Assembly (NCBI GenBank): GCA_034926675.1 | Contig: JAYFQW010000001.1 | Location: 1-64,000 of the forward strand | Source: Clostridia bacterium | GTDB lineage: Bacteria; Bacillota; DTU025 | Direction: 5' to 3' | Length of the DNA stretch: 64,000 nucleotides | Shown here: positions 54,709-64,000 of the stretch, one piece after another | Position numbering within the stretch: position 1 is the first letter of the stretch | Layout: every line of letters starts with the position of its first letter | The notes under the pieces: generated by a model | What the model was told of the DNA's origin: nothing | What the model saw: the letters and a program-made list of their open reading frames with translations, nothing else | The model's database searches: none | Position numbers and translations under genes: made by a program

Positions 54709-55310
54709 TATCGCAGTTGCGTGGAAGAGTAGCCGCGCTGGAGCGTGATGCAGTGGTGCTCGATGTGGGCGGGATCGGGTTTCGCGTTTCCGTGCCTGCC
54801 GGAACCCGTGCGTCCTTGGGGCGGGTGGGCGAAGAGGTTCGACTGCTCACCACAATGGTGATCAGGGAGGGCTTCGTGGGCCTGTACGGATTTGAGACAT
54901 CCGAAGAGCGCGGGCTATTCGAAATGCTCCGAGATGTGAGCGGGATCGGACCCAAGACCGCCCTATCCATACTGTCGACTCTCCCCCCAGATCGTCTCAT
55001 TCTGGCGATATCTTCAGGCGACATCCGCACGCTTTCTACAGCTCCCGGCGTGGGCAAAAGGACTGCAGAGAGGCTTGCCGTCGAGTTGCGCGGCAAGGTG
55101 GGCGAGCTTGCTCCAGCCGACGCTGCGCCCGATTCAGGAGCTGACTACGGCAGCGGGCAGGTTGGAGATGCCATAAGCGCTCTCGTGTCCTTAGGCTACT
55201 CACCAGTGGAGGCAGAGCGGGCGGTGGCGACCGCCGTTGCCGCGGGCTGCTCAGGCGAGGCATCGGTTATCATTCGCGCTGCCCTTTCCCGCCTAGCCCG
55301 AACAGAATGA
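54705..55310 (+). CDS. ruvA: Holliday junction branch migration protein RuvA
   Basis: Tetramer that binds four-way junctions and recruits RuvB. The 201-aa protein has an N-terminal OB fold (LDVGGIGFRVSVP), two helix-hairpin-helix motifs (VSGIGPKTALSIL and APGVGKRTAERLAVEL) and the C-terminal RuvB-binding domain (ALVSLGYSPVEAERAV). It is coupled to ruvC through an ATGA overlap, with ruvB 18 bases downstream. Confidence 0.96.
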   Translation: MISQLRGRVAALERDAVVLDVGGIGFRVSVPAGTRASLGRVGEEVRLLTTMVIREGFVGLYGFETSEERGLFEMLRDVSGIGPKTALSILSTLPPDRLILAISSGDIRTLSTAPGVGKRTAERLAVELRGKVGELAPADAAPDSGADYGSGQVGDAISALVSLGYSPVEAERAVATAVAAGCSGEASVIIRAALSRLARTE

Positions 55311-55328
55311 TCAGGGGGTTGCCGAGCC

Positions 55329-56366
55329 ATGGATGATCAAGATGACAGGATGGTAGCGGGAGCGCAGACCGGTGAGGATGGCGCCTCAGAGCTGAGCTTG
55401 CGCCCGAAGAAGCTCGCAGAGTTCATAGGGCAAGACAGAGTAAAGGAAAGCCTGTCCATATTCATAAGAGCCGCTCTTGCCCGTAATGAGACCCTCGACC
55501 ACGTGCTGTTCTACGGGCCTCCTGGGCTCGGGAAGACGACTCTAGCTGCGATAGTCTCGAATGAGATGGGTGTGAGGTTCAGAGTGACTTCGGGGCCTGC
55601 AATAGAGCGTGCAGGGGATCTGGCAGCCATACTCACGAATCTAGGCCCCGGAGATGTTCTATTCATCGATGAGATACACAGGCTGAACAAGGCTGTTGAG
55701 GAAGTCCTGTACCCTGCCATGGAGGACTACGCCCTCGACATCATCATAGGGAAGGGCCCCTCCGCCAGGTCGATCCGGATCGATCTCCCCCGGTTCACGC
55801 TTGTGGGGGCGACCACGCGAGCCGGACTGATATCCCATCCCCTGCGCGACCGGTTCGGGGTCATCCACAGGCTGGAGTTCTACACAGTGGACGAGCTGGC
55901 CACTATCGTATCGAAGTCAGCTGATATCATGGGAATACGAATCGACAGGAACGGCGCCTATGAGATCGCCAGGCGTTCAAGGGGCACGCCGCGAGTGGCC
56001 AACAGGATGCTGAGGCGCGTTCGAGATTATGCGCAGGTAGTTGCGGACGGCGCAATAACCCTAGCAGTGGCGGGCGACGCGCTCTCCATGTTCGAAGTCG
56101 ATGGCCTAGGCCTCGACCGGCTCGATAGGAAGATCCTCTCCACCATAATCGACAAGTTCGGCGGAGGCCCTGTAGGAATCGAGACCATAGCTGCATCAAT
56201 CAACGAAGAGCGGGACACCATCGAAGATGTGTACGAGCCCTACCTACTGCAGCTCGGATTCCTGGATAGAACCCCGCGTGGGCGCGTCGCCACGGTGAGA
56301 GCATACGGCCACATGGGTCGGCAGTTGCCTGAAGGCAATCAAGATGGGCAGGCGACTCTGCTTTGA
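55329..56366 (+). CDS. ruvB: Holliday junction branch migration ATPase RuvB
   Basis: Hexameric AAA+ motor that drives branch migration with RuvA. The 345-aa protein shows [17 protein letters not shown], Walker [12 protein letters not shown], Walker [12 protein letters not shown], sensor [18 protein letters not shown] and the C-terminal winged helix ending near [11 protein letters not shown] at 55329. Its stop overlaps the TTG start of queH. Confidence 0.97.
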   Translation: MDDQDDRMVAGAQTGEDGASELSLRPKKLAEFIGQDRVKESLSIFIRAALARNETLDHVLFYGPPGLGKTTLAAIVSNEMGVRFRVTSGPAIERAGDLAAILTNLGPGDVLFIDEIHRLNKAVEEVLYPAMEDYALDIIIGKGPSARSIRIDLPRFTLVGATTRAGLISHPLRDRFGVIHRLEFYTVDELATIVSKSADIMGIRIDRNGAYEIARRSRGTPRVANRMLRRVRDYAQVVADGAITLAVAGDALSMFEVDGLGLDRLDRKILSTIIDKFGGGPVGIETIAASINEERDTIEDVYEPYLLQLGFLDRTPRGRVATVRAYGHMGRQLPEGNQDGQATLL

Positions 56367-56911
56367 AGATCTTGCTCCATTCATGCTGCGCTCCGTGCAC
56401 CACCTACTCACTGGAGGCGCTCAGGGCCTCAGGCCATGATGTCCTGGGTTACTTCAGGAACCCCAATATTCACCCATACACTGAGCACCGCCGCCGCGTT
56501 GATACGTTCAAGGCGTACTGCGCCGCGGTGGGCCACGAGGCGATTATCGACGAGGCGTATGGATTGCGGGAGTATCTCGCTGCAGTTGGATCAGATATCG
56601 ACAACCGCTGCGAGGTGTGCTACCGAATGCGGCTTGGTCCCGCAGCCGCCATTGCCGCCGAGAGAGGCTGCGATGCTTTCACTACAACGCTCCTGATAAG
56701 CCCATACCAGAACCACGAGCTTCTCAGGAAGGTGGGAGAAGCCGAAGGCGCCCTTGCGGGGGTGGCTTTTGCGTATTTCGACTTCCGACCGGGATACAGG
56801 AGGAGCGTCGAGATGTCGAAGGAAATGGGCCTCTACCGCCAACCATACTGTGGCTGCATTTTCAGTGAGGAAGAGCGGTACTCGAAAGCCTTCCGGCGGC
56901 GGCCTGAGTGA
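56363..56911 (+). CDS. queH: Epoxyqueuosine reductase QueH
   Basis: Final step of queuosine formation in tRNA, reducing epoxyqueuosine; QueH is the non-B12 alternative to QueG. The 182-aa protein (DUF208) has paired Cys expected to hold an Fe-S cluster and a second metal: SCCAPC at residues 8-13, CEVCY in the middle and YCGC near the C-terminus. The start is TTG at 56363, overlapping the ruvB stop. In many Bacillota queA and tgt follow ruvB; here queH occupies that place. Confidence 0.92.
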   Translation: MKILLHSCCAPCTTYSLEALRASGHDVLGYFRNPNIHPYTEHRRRVDTFKAYCAAVGHEAIIDEAYGLREYLAAVGSDIDNRCEVCYRMRLGPAAAIAAERGCDAFTTTLLISPYQNHELLRKVGEAEGALAGVAFAYFDFRPGYRRSVEMSKEMGLYRQPYCGCIFSEEERYSKAFRRRPE

Positions 56912-56991
56912 GGCCTGCTGCATACGGCGGAACCTGCATGGGAACGGTAGTGTACGTGATCCCTGCAGTCCGCATGTGAGGTTGATGCGGA

Positions 56992-57759
56992 TTGGCCCTT
57001 GTAAGATGTGAGGGTGTTATCCTCAGGGTTCGTGATTACGGCGAGGCGGACAGGATCATTACTGTGCTTTCCGGCCCTGAAGGCAAGTTCGATGCGGTTG
57101 CCCGCGGTGCGCGGAGGCCGAGGAGCCGGATGGTCGGCGTCACTCAGCAGTTCTCACAGGCGGCTCTTCTGCTATTCCGGGGGAAGAACCTGGATACTTT
57201 GAGCACAGCGGAGCTCGTGTCTGCACATCTGAACCTATCATCGGATGTGCTGCGCATGGCATACGCCTCATACGTTGCTGAACTCATCGACAAGATGACT
57301 GGCGAACGCGAGAGGAATGATCACCTGTACCACCTGGTCGTTGCCACATTTGACGCGCTTGACTCGCTCAGCTGTGACCCGGCTCATGTGGCGCTTGCTT
57401 TCGAGGTCAAGTTCATGAGCCTGATAGGTTTCAGGCCTGAGCTGTGGAAATGCGTGGGGTGTGGAGCTTCGGCGGAGGCCTCTGGCTGGTTCGGGCCTGA
57501 AGCAGGGGGCCTTCTGTGCGACCGCTGCAGGCAGCGGGATCGCGGCAACGTGCCGTTTGGAACAGAATCCCGGCAGGCTGCCATCGCGATGCTCACATTG
57601 GGATATGGCCAGATATGCCTGGAGATGGCTGAACCGGGCGGCACGACCCAACTGCAGATGGCGCTACGGTCCTACGTGGACCATCGGGTGGAGCGCAGGC
57701 TGCGTTCGCTTGACTTCATCGAAGATCTCAGAACGATGGAGCGGGGGGAAAACCGGTGA
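56992..57759 (+). CDS. recO: DNA repair protein RecO
   Basis: Loads RecA on gapped DNA with RecR. The 255-aa protein has an N-terminal OB fold (RCEGVILRVRDYGEADRIIT), helical middle part and a zinc-finger segment with Cys pairs in CVGCGAS and LLCDRC. The TTG start at 56992 follows GAGGT by nine bases. Its stop overlaps the GTG of the next gene by four bases. Confidence 0.92.
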   Translation: MALVRCEGVILRVRDYGEADRIITVLSGPEGKFDAVARGARRPRSRMVGVTQQFSQAALLLFRGKNLDTLSTAELVSAHLNLSSDVLRMAYASYVAELIDKMTGERERNDHLYHLVVATFDALDSLSCDPAHVALAFEVKFMSLIGFRPELWKCVGCGASAEASGWFGPEAGGLLCDRCRQRDRGNVPFGTESRQAAIAMLTLGYGQICLEMAEPGGTTQLQMALRSYVDHRVERRLRSLDFIEDLRTMERGENR

Positions 57760-58202
57760 AAGTGGACCTCAACAAGATAGATCAGCTTCGGGAGAGGATC
57801 GATCTGAGCTACGAGGAGGCGGTGGCCTACCTCGAGGCAGCAGGCGGAGACCTTGTACGTGCTCTTGTCACGGCTGAGCGTGACTTCGTTGCCAGTTCAG
57901 CTGCTGACGGGGAAAAGCCTGAGGCTGTTTTCGAGGACGCGGGCGAGCCTGCTGGGGACGGGTTCGGGGCAAAGTGGATCGACAGAGTGTCGAGCCTGAT
58001 GCGCAAGGGGTCCTCGATGAGGCTTGTTGTGGAGCGCGATGGAACCCAGTTCGCCAGTGTTCCCGTGGCGGCAGGAGTAATCGGGATCATGTGGGCGCCG
58101 GAGCTGGCAGCTGTGGGCGCATTTGCTGCGCTTGCCTCGCGGTGCTCTGTCCGGATCGAGGATCCAAATCCAGGCACTGCGCCTAGGACCGGCGGTGATT
58201 GA
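57756..58202 (+). CDS. DUF4342 protein with UBA-like N-terminal domain
   Basis: A 148-aa protein. Residues 3-45 resemble a UBA/TS-N helical bundle (LRERIDLSYEEAVAYLEAAG), and residues 72-135 are DUF4342 (WIDRVSSLMRKGSSMRLVVERDG, ending in a hydrophobic stretch that may touch the membrane). The reaction is unknown. GTG at 57756 overlaps the recO stop. The family is often found beside recO or glycyl-tRNA synthetase genes in Clostridia-type genomes. Confidence 0.75.
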   Translation: MKVDLNKIDQLRERIDLSYEEAVAYLEAAGGDLVRALVTAERDFVASSAADGEKPEAVFEDAGEPAGDGFGAKWIDRVSSLMRKGSSMRLVVERDGTQFASVPVAAGVIGIMWAPELAAVGAFAALASRCSVRIEDPNPGTAPRTGGD

Positions 58203-58227
58203 CAGGCTCAGGAGTGTTTGCTATAGT
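58199..58227 (+). promoter_or_regulatory. Strong SigA promoter before spoIIM
   Basis: TTGACA (58199-58204), a 17-base spacer and TATAGT (58222-58227). It overlaps the end of the DUF4342 gene and fires toward spoIIM, but a terminator lies in between. Confidence 0.8.
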
Positions 58228-58233
58228 GAGGGC

Positions 58234-58307
58234 ACATAAACACCCCCGGTGTTTCGGGAGTATGGCCTCTCGTCCCCATGGAACCTCAGGGGCGGAGGCT
58301 TTTTTCA
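58234..58307 (+). ncRNA. Candidate small RNA or attenuated leader of spoIIM/glyQS
   Basis: A transcript of about 75 bases from the promoter above would contain a perfect hairpin AAACACC-CCC-GGTGTTT (58238-58254) and end at an intrinsic terminator near 58264-58307. It contains no open frame with a ribosome site. It could be a free small RNA or a leader controlling read-through. I match it to no known riboswitch or T-box; it is far too short for a T-box. Confidence 0.5.
58264..58307 (+). terminator. Intrinsic terminator before spoIIM
   Basis: GCCTC and GTCCCC on the left pair with GGGGC and GAGGC on the right, with a small internal loop, followed by TTTTTT (58302-58307). It lies 20 bases before the spoIIM start. 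Confidence 0.75.
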
Positions 58308-58326
58308 TGGAGGTGGGCGGTCAGAG

Positions 58327-58956
58327 TTGAAGAGTGTCTCCGTCCTCTACAGGCGGGCCCTTCCAATGGCTTTTCGCAGTCACCGGCGGTACCTGCTGTT
58401 TGCCGGTGTGCTGTTCAGCGCCTGCATCGTCATTGGCTACAGGGGATACTCCGGCTCCGGTGATTCGCTTCCGTGGGTTTTCGCAAGCCTTGTGAGGCTG
58501 AAGGACAGCATGGCCACTGCCTCTCCGGGGCGGAGGATCCTGATTCTGTTCTGGAACAACTTCAGGGTGACTCTGATCTCCGTGGGTTTGGGCTGGCTTT
58601 TGGGACTAGTCCCCCTCGTAAGCCTCGCATTGAACGGCGTCATCATCGGGGTGGGAGTCAGGTCGATGATGCTGAGATCAGGGGCATCTCTGCCTGCAGT
58701 GGCAGCATCCTTCGCGGCTCATGGGCTGTTCGAGCTGCCAGCCTTCGTGGCCGGGCAGGCAGTGGGCATTAGGATAGGGTTCCTGACGCCTCTCGCCTGG
58801 CGGGGGAAAGGCGGGGCTCCGGATCTCGGTCGCGCAGTTGCAGAGGGAGTGACGATACTGGTTCTGTTCGTCGTGCCTCTTCTGGCTCTCGCAGCTGTTC
58901 TGGAGCTTGAGGTGAGCCCCGCAGTGCTCAGGATGGCAGCCCCTGTCCTCAAGTAG
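58327..58956 (+). CDS. spoIIM: Stage II sporulation protein M family
   Basis: A 209-aa membrane protein of the SpoIIM/DUF95 family, with about five helices; SpoIIM, with SpoIID and SpoIIP, drives septal wall thinning and engulfment. The core includes [20 protein letters not shown], then LNGVIIGVG and [18 protein letters not shown], typical of the family. TTG at 58327 has GGAGGTG about eleven bases upstream. It sits between DUF4342 and glyQ. Some SpoIIM-like proteins act outside sporulation, so the role is likely, not certain. Confidence 0.85.
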   Translation: MKSVSVLYRRALPMAFRSHRRYLLFAGVLFSACIVIGYRGYSGSGDSLPWVFASLVRLKDSMATASPGRRILILFWNNFRVTLISVGLGWLLGLVPLVSLALNGVIIGVGVRSMMLRSGASLPAVAASFAAHGLFELPAFVAGQAVGIRIGFLTPLAWRGKGGAPDLGRAVAEGVTILVLFVVPLLALAAVLELEVSPAVLRMAAPVLK

Positions 58957-58988
58957 TCGTCCCTGTAGGTGAATGGGAGGGAACGTGC

Positions 58989-59858
58989 TTGAACTTTCAG
59001 GACCTAATAGTAAGACTGGAGCATTACTGGGCCAGCCATGGCGTCACGATACAGCAACCTTACGTGATCGAGGTTGGGGCCGGCACCATGAGCCCGCATA
59101 CGTTCCTCCGGGTTCTCGGGACCCGTCCGTGGAATGTGGCATATGTGCAGCCTTCGCGGAGACCTGCAGATGGCAGATACGGCGAAAACCCGAACCGCCT
59201 GTTCCAGCATCACCAGTGCCAAGTGATCCTTAAACCAAGTCCAGACGATGTGCAGGACCTCTACCTGGGTAGCCTCGCTGAAATCGGCCTCAACCCTCTC
59301 GAACACGACATCAGGTTCGTGGAGGACAACTGGGAGGCTCCTACGCTGGGCGCATGGGGCGCCGGGTGGGAAGTGTGGCTCGATGGAATGGAGATAACCC
59401 AGTTTACGTACTTTCAGCAGGTGGGCGGCATGGACGTGAAGCCCGTGTCGGCAGAGATCACCTATGGGCTGGAGAGGCTCTCCATGTACCTGCAGGGCGT
59501 TGACAACGTGTACGATCTGGAATGGGCCAACGGGCTATCCTATGGGGAGGTCTATCGTCAGGCGGAATTCGAGTTCTCAAAGTACGCGTTCGAGCTGGCT
59601 GATGTGGATGCCCTGCGTGGATCGTTCGATAGTTGCGAGCACGAGGCCATTCGATGTGTTGAGGCAGGCCTCTTGCTCCCTGGATACGACTACGTGCTGA
59701 AATGCTCCCACGTGTTCAACCTGATGGATGCGAGGGGCGCCTTTGGCGTCGCTCAGCGAGCCGCGTACATGGCTCGAGTCCGCGCGCTTGCGCGAAAGGT
59801 CGCAGTGGCCTGGGTTAAGCGCGAGAGGGAGGAGGCCCCGACGAACGATGGTGAGTGA
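58989..59858 (+). CDS. glyQ: Glycyl-tRNA synthetase alpha subunit
   Basis: Catalytic subunit of the bacterial alpha2beta2 glycyl-tRNA synthetase, charging tRNA-Gly. The 289-aa protein starts with the family's [16 protein letters not shown] and has the class II motifs [29 protein letters not shown] and the [17 protein letters not shown] block. The TTG start at 58989 has GGGAGG nine bases upstream. It overlaps glyS by 11 bases. Confidence 0.96.
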   Translation: MNFQDLIVRLEHYWASHGVTIQQPYVIEVGAGTMSPHTFLRVLGTRPWNVAYVQPSRRPADGRYGENPNRLFQHHQCQVILKPSPDDVQDLYLGSLAEIGLNPLEHDIRFVEDNWEAPTLGAWGAGWEVWLDGMEITQFTYFQQVGGMDVKPVSAEITYGLERLSMYLQGVDNVYDLEWANGLSYGEVYRQAEFEFSKYAFELADVDALRGSFDSCEHEAIRCVEAGLLLPGYDYVLKCSHVFNLMDARGAFGVAQRAAYMARVRALARKVAVAWVKREREEAPTNDGE

Positions 59859-61971
59859 ACGGAAAGACGCCGTTCTAGAGATCGGGATGGAAGAGATCCC
59901 CGCAAGGTTCATGCGCCAGGCCATAGAGGATGCGAGAGCTCGCGCGGTGGAACTCCTCGCCGCGGCGCGACTCGATGCCGACAAGGTGCTGGCCTTGGGC
60001 AGCCCAAGAAGGATAGCCGTGTACCTAGAGGGAGTGGCGCCGTCACAGCCTGACCTCATGAGGGAACTCCGCGGTCCCGCGGCAGCTGCCGCCTACGGCC
60101 CGGACGGCCTCCCAACCAAGGCGGCGGTGGGGTTTGCGAGATCAGCTGGTGTGAGCGTGGGGTCACTGGAGAGGCGCGCGACCGCCGGAGGGGAGTACAT
60201 GTTCGCCCATGCGGTGGAGCCTGGCCGCAGCGCGGAGGCTGTACTCACTGAGATATTCCCTCAGATCATCTCGGCCTTATCATTTCCGAAGTTGATGAGA
60301 TGGGGTTCGCACGACTACAGGTATGTTCGCCCGATAAGGTGGATACTGGCCCTTCACGGCGGGGACATTGCGAACTTCCAGTGGCACGACATTAGGAGCG
60401 GTCGGACCACGATGGGACACCGCACCCTCGCCCCAGGCCTGTGCGAGATCCGGTCGGCTTCCGAATACTGCGACCGTCTCCGCGAGATAGGTGTAATGCT
60501 CGATCCCGAGGCGCGCACCGACTCCATACGGGAGCAGGCGAATGTGTTAGCACTAGCCCACGGAGGTAAGGCGATAATCGATCCCGAGCTTCTTGAGGAG
60601 GTCACGTTCCTTGTGGAGTGGCCCACCGCCTTCGTGGGAGCGTTCTCCAGGGAGTATCTCGACCTGCCTGAGGCGTGTGTGATTACTCCGATGAAGGATC
60701 ACCAGCGCTACTTTCCAGTGCGCGATGGCAACGGCGTGCTCTTGCCGCTGTTTATCGCCATCCGCAATGGAGGAGACTACTGCCTCGACACCGTGAGGGC
60801 GGGGAACGAGAAGGTCCTAGCGGCGCGGCTCGCCGACGCCAAGTTCTTCTACGATGAGGACATGCGCACCCCTCTCCAGGACAGAATCGAAGCACTTCGT
60901 GAGCTGGCCTTTCAGGAGAAACTGGGGACAATGTATGAGAAGGCCGAGAGAGACCGCGAACTCGTTACGGTGCTTCTCTCGGGTGACGCTGCTCTTGCTG
61001 CTGCCCAGAGAGCTGCCGAGCTTGCAAAGGCCGACCTAGTCACCTCAGTGGTGCGCGAGTTCACCGAACTTCAGGGGGTCATGGGCAGGGAATACGGGAT
61101 CAGGCAGGGCGAAGCGCCGGACGTCGCGCAGGCCGTGTTCGAGCACTACCTGCCGAGATTTGCAGGGGACGCCCTTCCGGCGACCCGCGCAGGCGCAGCT
61201 CTGTCGGTTGCAGACAAGATAGACACCATAGTAGGCTACTTCGGGCTGGGCCTGATCCCCACCGGATCGGCGGACCCGTATGCTCTGCGCCGGCAGGCGG
61301 CAGGGCTTGTCGCAGTGCATTCACAGTGGAGGTTCGATCTGGGCCTTGATGCCCTTGCGGAGAAGGCCGCAGAGCTGTACGATACTGCGGGGACGCTGGG
61401 TGAAACCCGTGAGAAGACAGTGGCTGATGTCATGGAGTTCCTCCGGGCGAGGGTGAAGGCAGCGCTGGAAGAGGCCGGGATCAGATACGACATAGCCGAT
61501 GCGGCGCTTGCTTCCGGAGTGGCGCGCCCCGGATCAGTGTTCGAGCGGGCGAGAGCGCTAAGCGCAGTAGCGGATGAGGCTTGGTTCCTAGCCCTCGCTA
61601 CTGCGGCCTGCCGAGTGAGGAACATAGCTGGAAACACGGAGTCGGCCTGTTTCACCACAGAGCGCTTCGAGGATGCGGCCGAATCCGCCCTGTACGATGC
61701 AATGAGGCAGTTGGAAGCGGACATACGTCCGATCGTCGGAGGCGGAGGAACCTCGCACGGGGCATTCGTGGATTCCGCAGCCTATCAGTCGAGCCTTGAG
61801 CGGATGAGCAGAGTGACTCAGGCGGTGAACGATTACTTCCAGGCAGTGATGGTCATGGCGCCGGACCCACAGGTGAGGGAGAACCGACTTACGATGCTAA
61901 GGTGGGTCCAGAGTATTCTCTTCTCAGTCGGGGATTTCTCGCGGGTAGTGTTCAGCGCGAAAGAGAGCTAA
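59848..61971 (+). CDS. glyS: Glycyl-tRNA synthetase beta subunit
   Basis: The 707-aa tRNA-binding partner of GlyQ. It has the conserved [11 protein letters not shown] near the N-terminus, FPKLMRWG, the HD-like middle region and the family block [20 protein letters not shown] followed by DPYALRRQA; the C-terminus is a helical anticodon-binding domain. ATG at 59848 overlaps the glyQ end. An upstream extension in the same frame lies inside glyQ and is not coding. Confidence 0.95.
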   Translation: MVSERKDAVLEIGMEEIPARFMRQAIEDARARAVELLAAARLDADKVLALGSPRRIAVYLEGVAPSQPDLMRELRGPAAAAAYGPDGLPTKAAVGFARSAGVSVGSLERRATAGGEYMFAHAVEPGRSAEAVLTEIFPQIISALSFPKLMRWGSHDYRYVRPIRWILALHGGDIANFQWHDIRSGRTTMGHRTLAPGLCEIRSASEYCDRLREIGVMLDPEARTDSIREQANVLALAHGGKAIIDPELLEEVTFLVEWPTAFVGAFSREYLDLPEACVITPMKDHQRYFPVRDGNGVLLPLFIAIRNGGDYCLDTVRAGNEKVLAARLADAKFFYDEDMRTPLQDRIEALRELAFQEKLGTMYEKAERDRELVTVLLSGDAALAAAQRAAELAKADLVTSVVREFTELQGVMGREYGIRQGEAPDVAQAVFEHYLPRFAGDALPATRAGAALSVADKIDTIVGYFGLGLIPTGSADPYALRRQAAGLVAVHSQWRFDLGLDALAEKAAELYDTAGTLGETREKTVADVMEFLRARVKAALEEAGIRYDIADAALASGVARPGSVFERARALSAVADEAWFLALATAACRVRNIAGNTESACFTTERFEDAAESALYDAMRQLEADIRPIVGGGGTSHGAFVDSAAYQSSLERMSRVTQAVNDYFQAVMVMAPDPQVRENRLTMLRWVQSILFSVGDFSRVVFSAKES

Positions 61972-62053
61972 TCGCGGGAGAGGATATTCCGTACGGAAGT
62001 CGAATTCGATGCAACTTGATGGACAGCGTATTGCATGGAATAGGAGGATCAAC

Positions 62054-64000
62054 ATGGGAGAGTGCAAGAAGCCAAAGCATGTGTACTACTTCGGAGGCGG
62101 CAAGGCTGAGGGAACAGGTGAGATGAAGAACCTCCTTGGGGGCAAAGGGGCTGGTCTGGCTGAGATGGTCAACCTTGGCATCCCGGTGCCGCCAGGGTTC
62201 ACTATCACCACGGAGGTATGCACCGCTTATTACACGAACGACCGATCCTGGCCTGAGGGCCTCACGGAGCAGGTGGATGAGGACCTTTCCCGCCTTGAGA
62301 AGGACATGGGGGCCAGGTTTGCAGACCTGGACAATCCGCTGCTCGTCTCGGTCAGGTCAGGCGCTCGCGTGTCGATGCCGGGGATGATGGACACCATCCT
62401 CAACCTCGGGCTCAACGACTCGACTGTGCAGGGCCTGATCAAGAAGTCGGGAAACCCCAGGTTTGCCTATGACAGCTACCGCAGATTCATCCAGATGTAC
62501 TCCGATGTGGTGCTCGGCGTGGAGCACGGCCTCTTCGAGCATGCTCTGACCGAGGCGAAGAAGGCGAGAGGCGCTAAACTCGACACTGAGCTCAACACGG
62601 AAGACCTGGTTGGCCTGGTCGCGGAGTACAAGAAGATAGTCCGCGAGCACACGGGCGTGGACTTCCCGGATGACCCCAAGGAGCAGCTCCGCGGGGCGAT
62701 CGACGCCGTATTCGGGTCGTGGAACAACCAGCGCGCCATTACATATCGGAAACTCAACAACATCGCAGGCGACTGGGGAACAGCCGTCAACGTTCAGGCG
62801 ATGGTCTTCGGCAACATGGGAGAGACTTCAGGCACGGGAGTCGCATTCACTCGTGACCCAGCCACTGGCGAGGGCGTGTTCTACGGCGAGTATCTCATGA
62901 ATGCACAGGGAGAGGACGTAGTGGCAGGCATCCGCACTCCCCAGCCCATAAGCACCCTCAAAGACAGGATGCCGGAGATCTATGCCGAGCTTGTAAAGAT
63001 CTACAAGGTTCTCGAGAATCATTACAAGGACATGCAGGACATCGAGTTCACCATACAGGAAGGCCGCTTGTTCATGCTCCAGACCCGGACCGGGAAGAGG
63101 ACAGGACCGGCCGCTGTTCGAATTGCCGTTGAACTGGTGAAGGAGGGGCTCATCGACGAGAAGACCGCGGTGCTCCGCGTTCCTCCCGCACATCTCGATC
63201 AGCTTCTGCACCCAATGATCGACCCCAAGGCCAAGGTGCAGGTCATTGGCAAAGGCCTTCCGGCATCGCCTGGCGCCGCAGTCGGTCGCATCGTGTTCAC
63301 TGCTGAGGCTGCCGAGGAGTGGGCATCCCGCGGCGAGAAGGTAATCCTGGTGAGGACTGAGACTTCTCCCGAGGACATAGGCGGAATGGACGCCGCAGTT
63401 GGCATCCTCACCGCCAGAGGCGGCATGACCTCTCACGCTGCAGTGGTTGCACGTGGAATGGGGACCTGCTGTGTAGCAGGGTGCGGAGCTCTGATGGTGA
63501 ATGAGAAGCAGAAGAAGCTCACGTGCGGTGCGATGGCCCTCGAGGAGGGGGATTGGATCACACTCAACGGTTCAACGGGAGAGGTAATACTGGGCAAGGC
63601 CCCCCTGGCTCAGCCGGCGCTCACAGGCAACTTTGGCAAGCTGATGGAGTGGGCCGACAAGTACCGCGCTCTCAAGATACGCACTAACGCCGACACCCCG
63701 AAGGACGCGAAGCAGGCGCGGGCGTTCGGCGCCGAGGGAATCGGCCTGACCCGCACAGAGCATATGTTCTTCGCCGAGGATAGGATTCGCGCTATGCGCG
63801 AGATGATCCTGTCAGATACTGAGGAGCAGAGGCGCACATCACTTGCCAAGCTGCTCCCATTCCAGAAAGGCGACTTCATAGGCATCTTCAGAGAGATGGC
63901 CGGGCTGCCGGTAACCATCAGGCTCCTGGACCCTCCTCTACATGAGTTCCTTCCTACCCACGATCAGAAGAAGCAGATCGAGGAGATCGCGGCTGAGATG
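62054..64000 (+). CDS. ppdK: Pyruvate, phosphate dikinase, 3' end off the window
   Basis: Interconverts pyruvate, ATP and phosphate with PEP, AMP and pyrophosphate. The 649 residues visible (of about 880) cover the ATP-grasp domain ([32 protein letters not shown]), the phosphohistidine swivel domain with the catalytic His in [16 protein letters not shown], and the start of the PEP-binding barrel ([15 protein letters not shown]). ATG at 62054 has AGGAGG upstream. In related genomes a regulatory kinase/phosphatase gene (PDRP) often lies between glyS and ppdK; here the gap is only 82 bases. Confidence 0.97.
   Translation, partial: MGECKKPKHVYYFGGGKAEGTGEMKNLLGGKGAGLAEMVNLGIPVPPGFTITTEVCTAYYTNDRSWPEGLTEQVDEDLSRLEKDMGARFADLDNPLLVSVRSGARVSMPGMMDTILNLGLNDSTVQGLIKKSGNPRFAYDSYRRFIQMYSDVVLGVEHGLFEHALTEAKKARGAKLDTELNTEDLVGLVAEYKKIVREHTGVDFPDDPKEQLRGAIDAVFGSWNNQRAITYRKLNNIAGDWGTAVNVQAMVFGNMGETSGTGVAFTRDPATGEGVFYGEYLMNAQGEDVVAGIRTPQPISTLKDRMPEIYAELVKIYKVLENHYKDMQDIEFTIQEGRLFMLQTRTGKRTGPAAVRIAVELVKEGLIDEKTAVLRVPPAHLDQLLHPMIDPKAKVQVIGKGLPASPGAAVGRIVFTAEAAEEWASRGEKVILVRTETSPEDIGGMDAAVGILTARGGMTSHAAVVARGMGTCCVAGCGALMVNEKQKKLTCGAMALEEGDWITLNGSTGEVILGKAPLAQPALTGNFGKLMEWADKYRALKIRTNADTPKDAKQARAFGAEGIGLTRTEHMFFAEDRIRAMREMILSDTEEQRRTSLAKLLPFQKGDFIGIFREMAGLPVTIRLLDPPLHEFLPTHDQKKQIEEIAAEM

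Noticed and set aside
58199-58307. T-box riboswitch for glycyl-tRNA synthetase
   Set aside because: The leader is only about 75 bases, has no T-box sequence or specifier stem, and is followed by spoIIM before glyQ.

Overview
The window comes from the chromosome of a GC-rich, Gram-positive, endospore-forming member of the Bacillota (Firmicutes). Supporting evidence: a dipicolinate synthase subunit, SpoIIM, a Spo0E-like protein, a spore-type GH18 hydrolase, PdaB-like deacetylases, RNase J, a HisZ/short-HisG pair, YerC, AddAB and a CIRCE-controlled groESL. The sequence does not fix class or genus. GTG and TTG starts are common and genes overlap tightly. Two genes run off the edges (RNase J on the left, pyruvate phosphate dikinase on the right).

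Layout. 1-8 kb (minus): lysine/dipicolinate genes dapB-dpaB-asd-dapG-dapA followed by RNase J, the Bacillus order but with no dpaA; then a stress-type protein, a Spo0E-like protein and dut. 8.2-19 kb: envelope and repair genes (GH18, two deacetylases, a JAB-DinG helicase fusion, endonuclease IV, a secreted GH57 enzyme, a DUF3795 protein). 19-19.9 kb: a non-coding island full of repeats and palindromes. 19.9-29.8 kb (plus): a LacI-led operon joining a ribokinase-family kinase, a sugar ABC importer without its ATPase, an ADP-ribosylglycohydrolase-fold protein, histidine ammonia-lyase and urocanase. 29.8-37.3 kb (minus): histidine biosynthesis, with a HisD-HisC fusion and no hisH, behind a TrpR-like regulator. 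37.5-44.3 kb: addB-addA. 44.2-47.3 kb: a DUF362 ferredoxin protein, tRNA-Asn and a second repeat-rich non-coding island. 47.4-50 kb: rsmI, a divergent tRNA-guanine transglycosylase paralogue and an ArmA/Rmt-type 16S rRNA methyltransferase. 50.2-52.3 kb: groESL. 52.4-64 kb: prsW, yebC, ruvCAB, queH, recO, a DUF4342 gene, spoIIM, glyQS, ppdK.

Most interesting points. (1) The LacI operon reads like a route for taking up a ribosylated imidazole compound, cutting it into ribose and histidine or urocanate, and degrading both; this is inference. (2) An aminoglycoside-resistance-type m7G1405 methyltransferase is translationally linked to a Tgt paralogue that has lost the usual preQ1-recognising Glu, and to rsmI. 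(3) A 165-bp element is present twice, ungapped and about 70 percent identical, once in each non-coding island. (4) Two short transcription units with their own promoter and terminator lie upstream of rsmI and spoIIM and look like small RNAs or attenuators.
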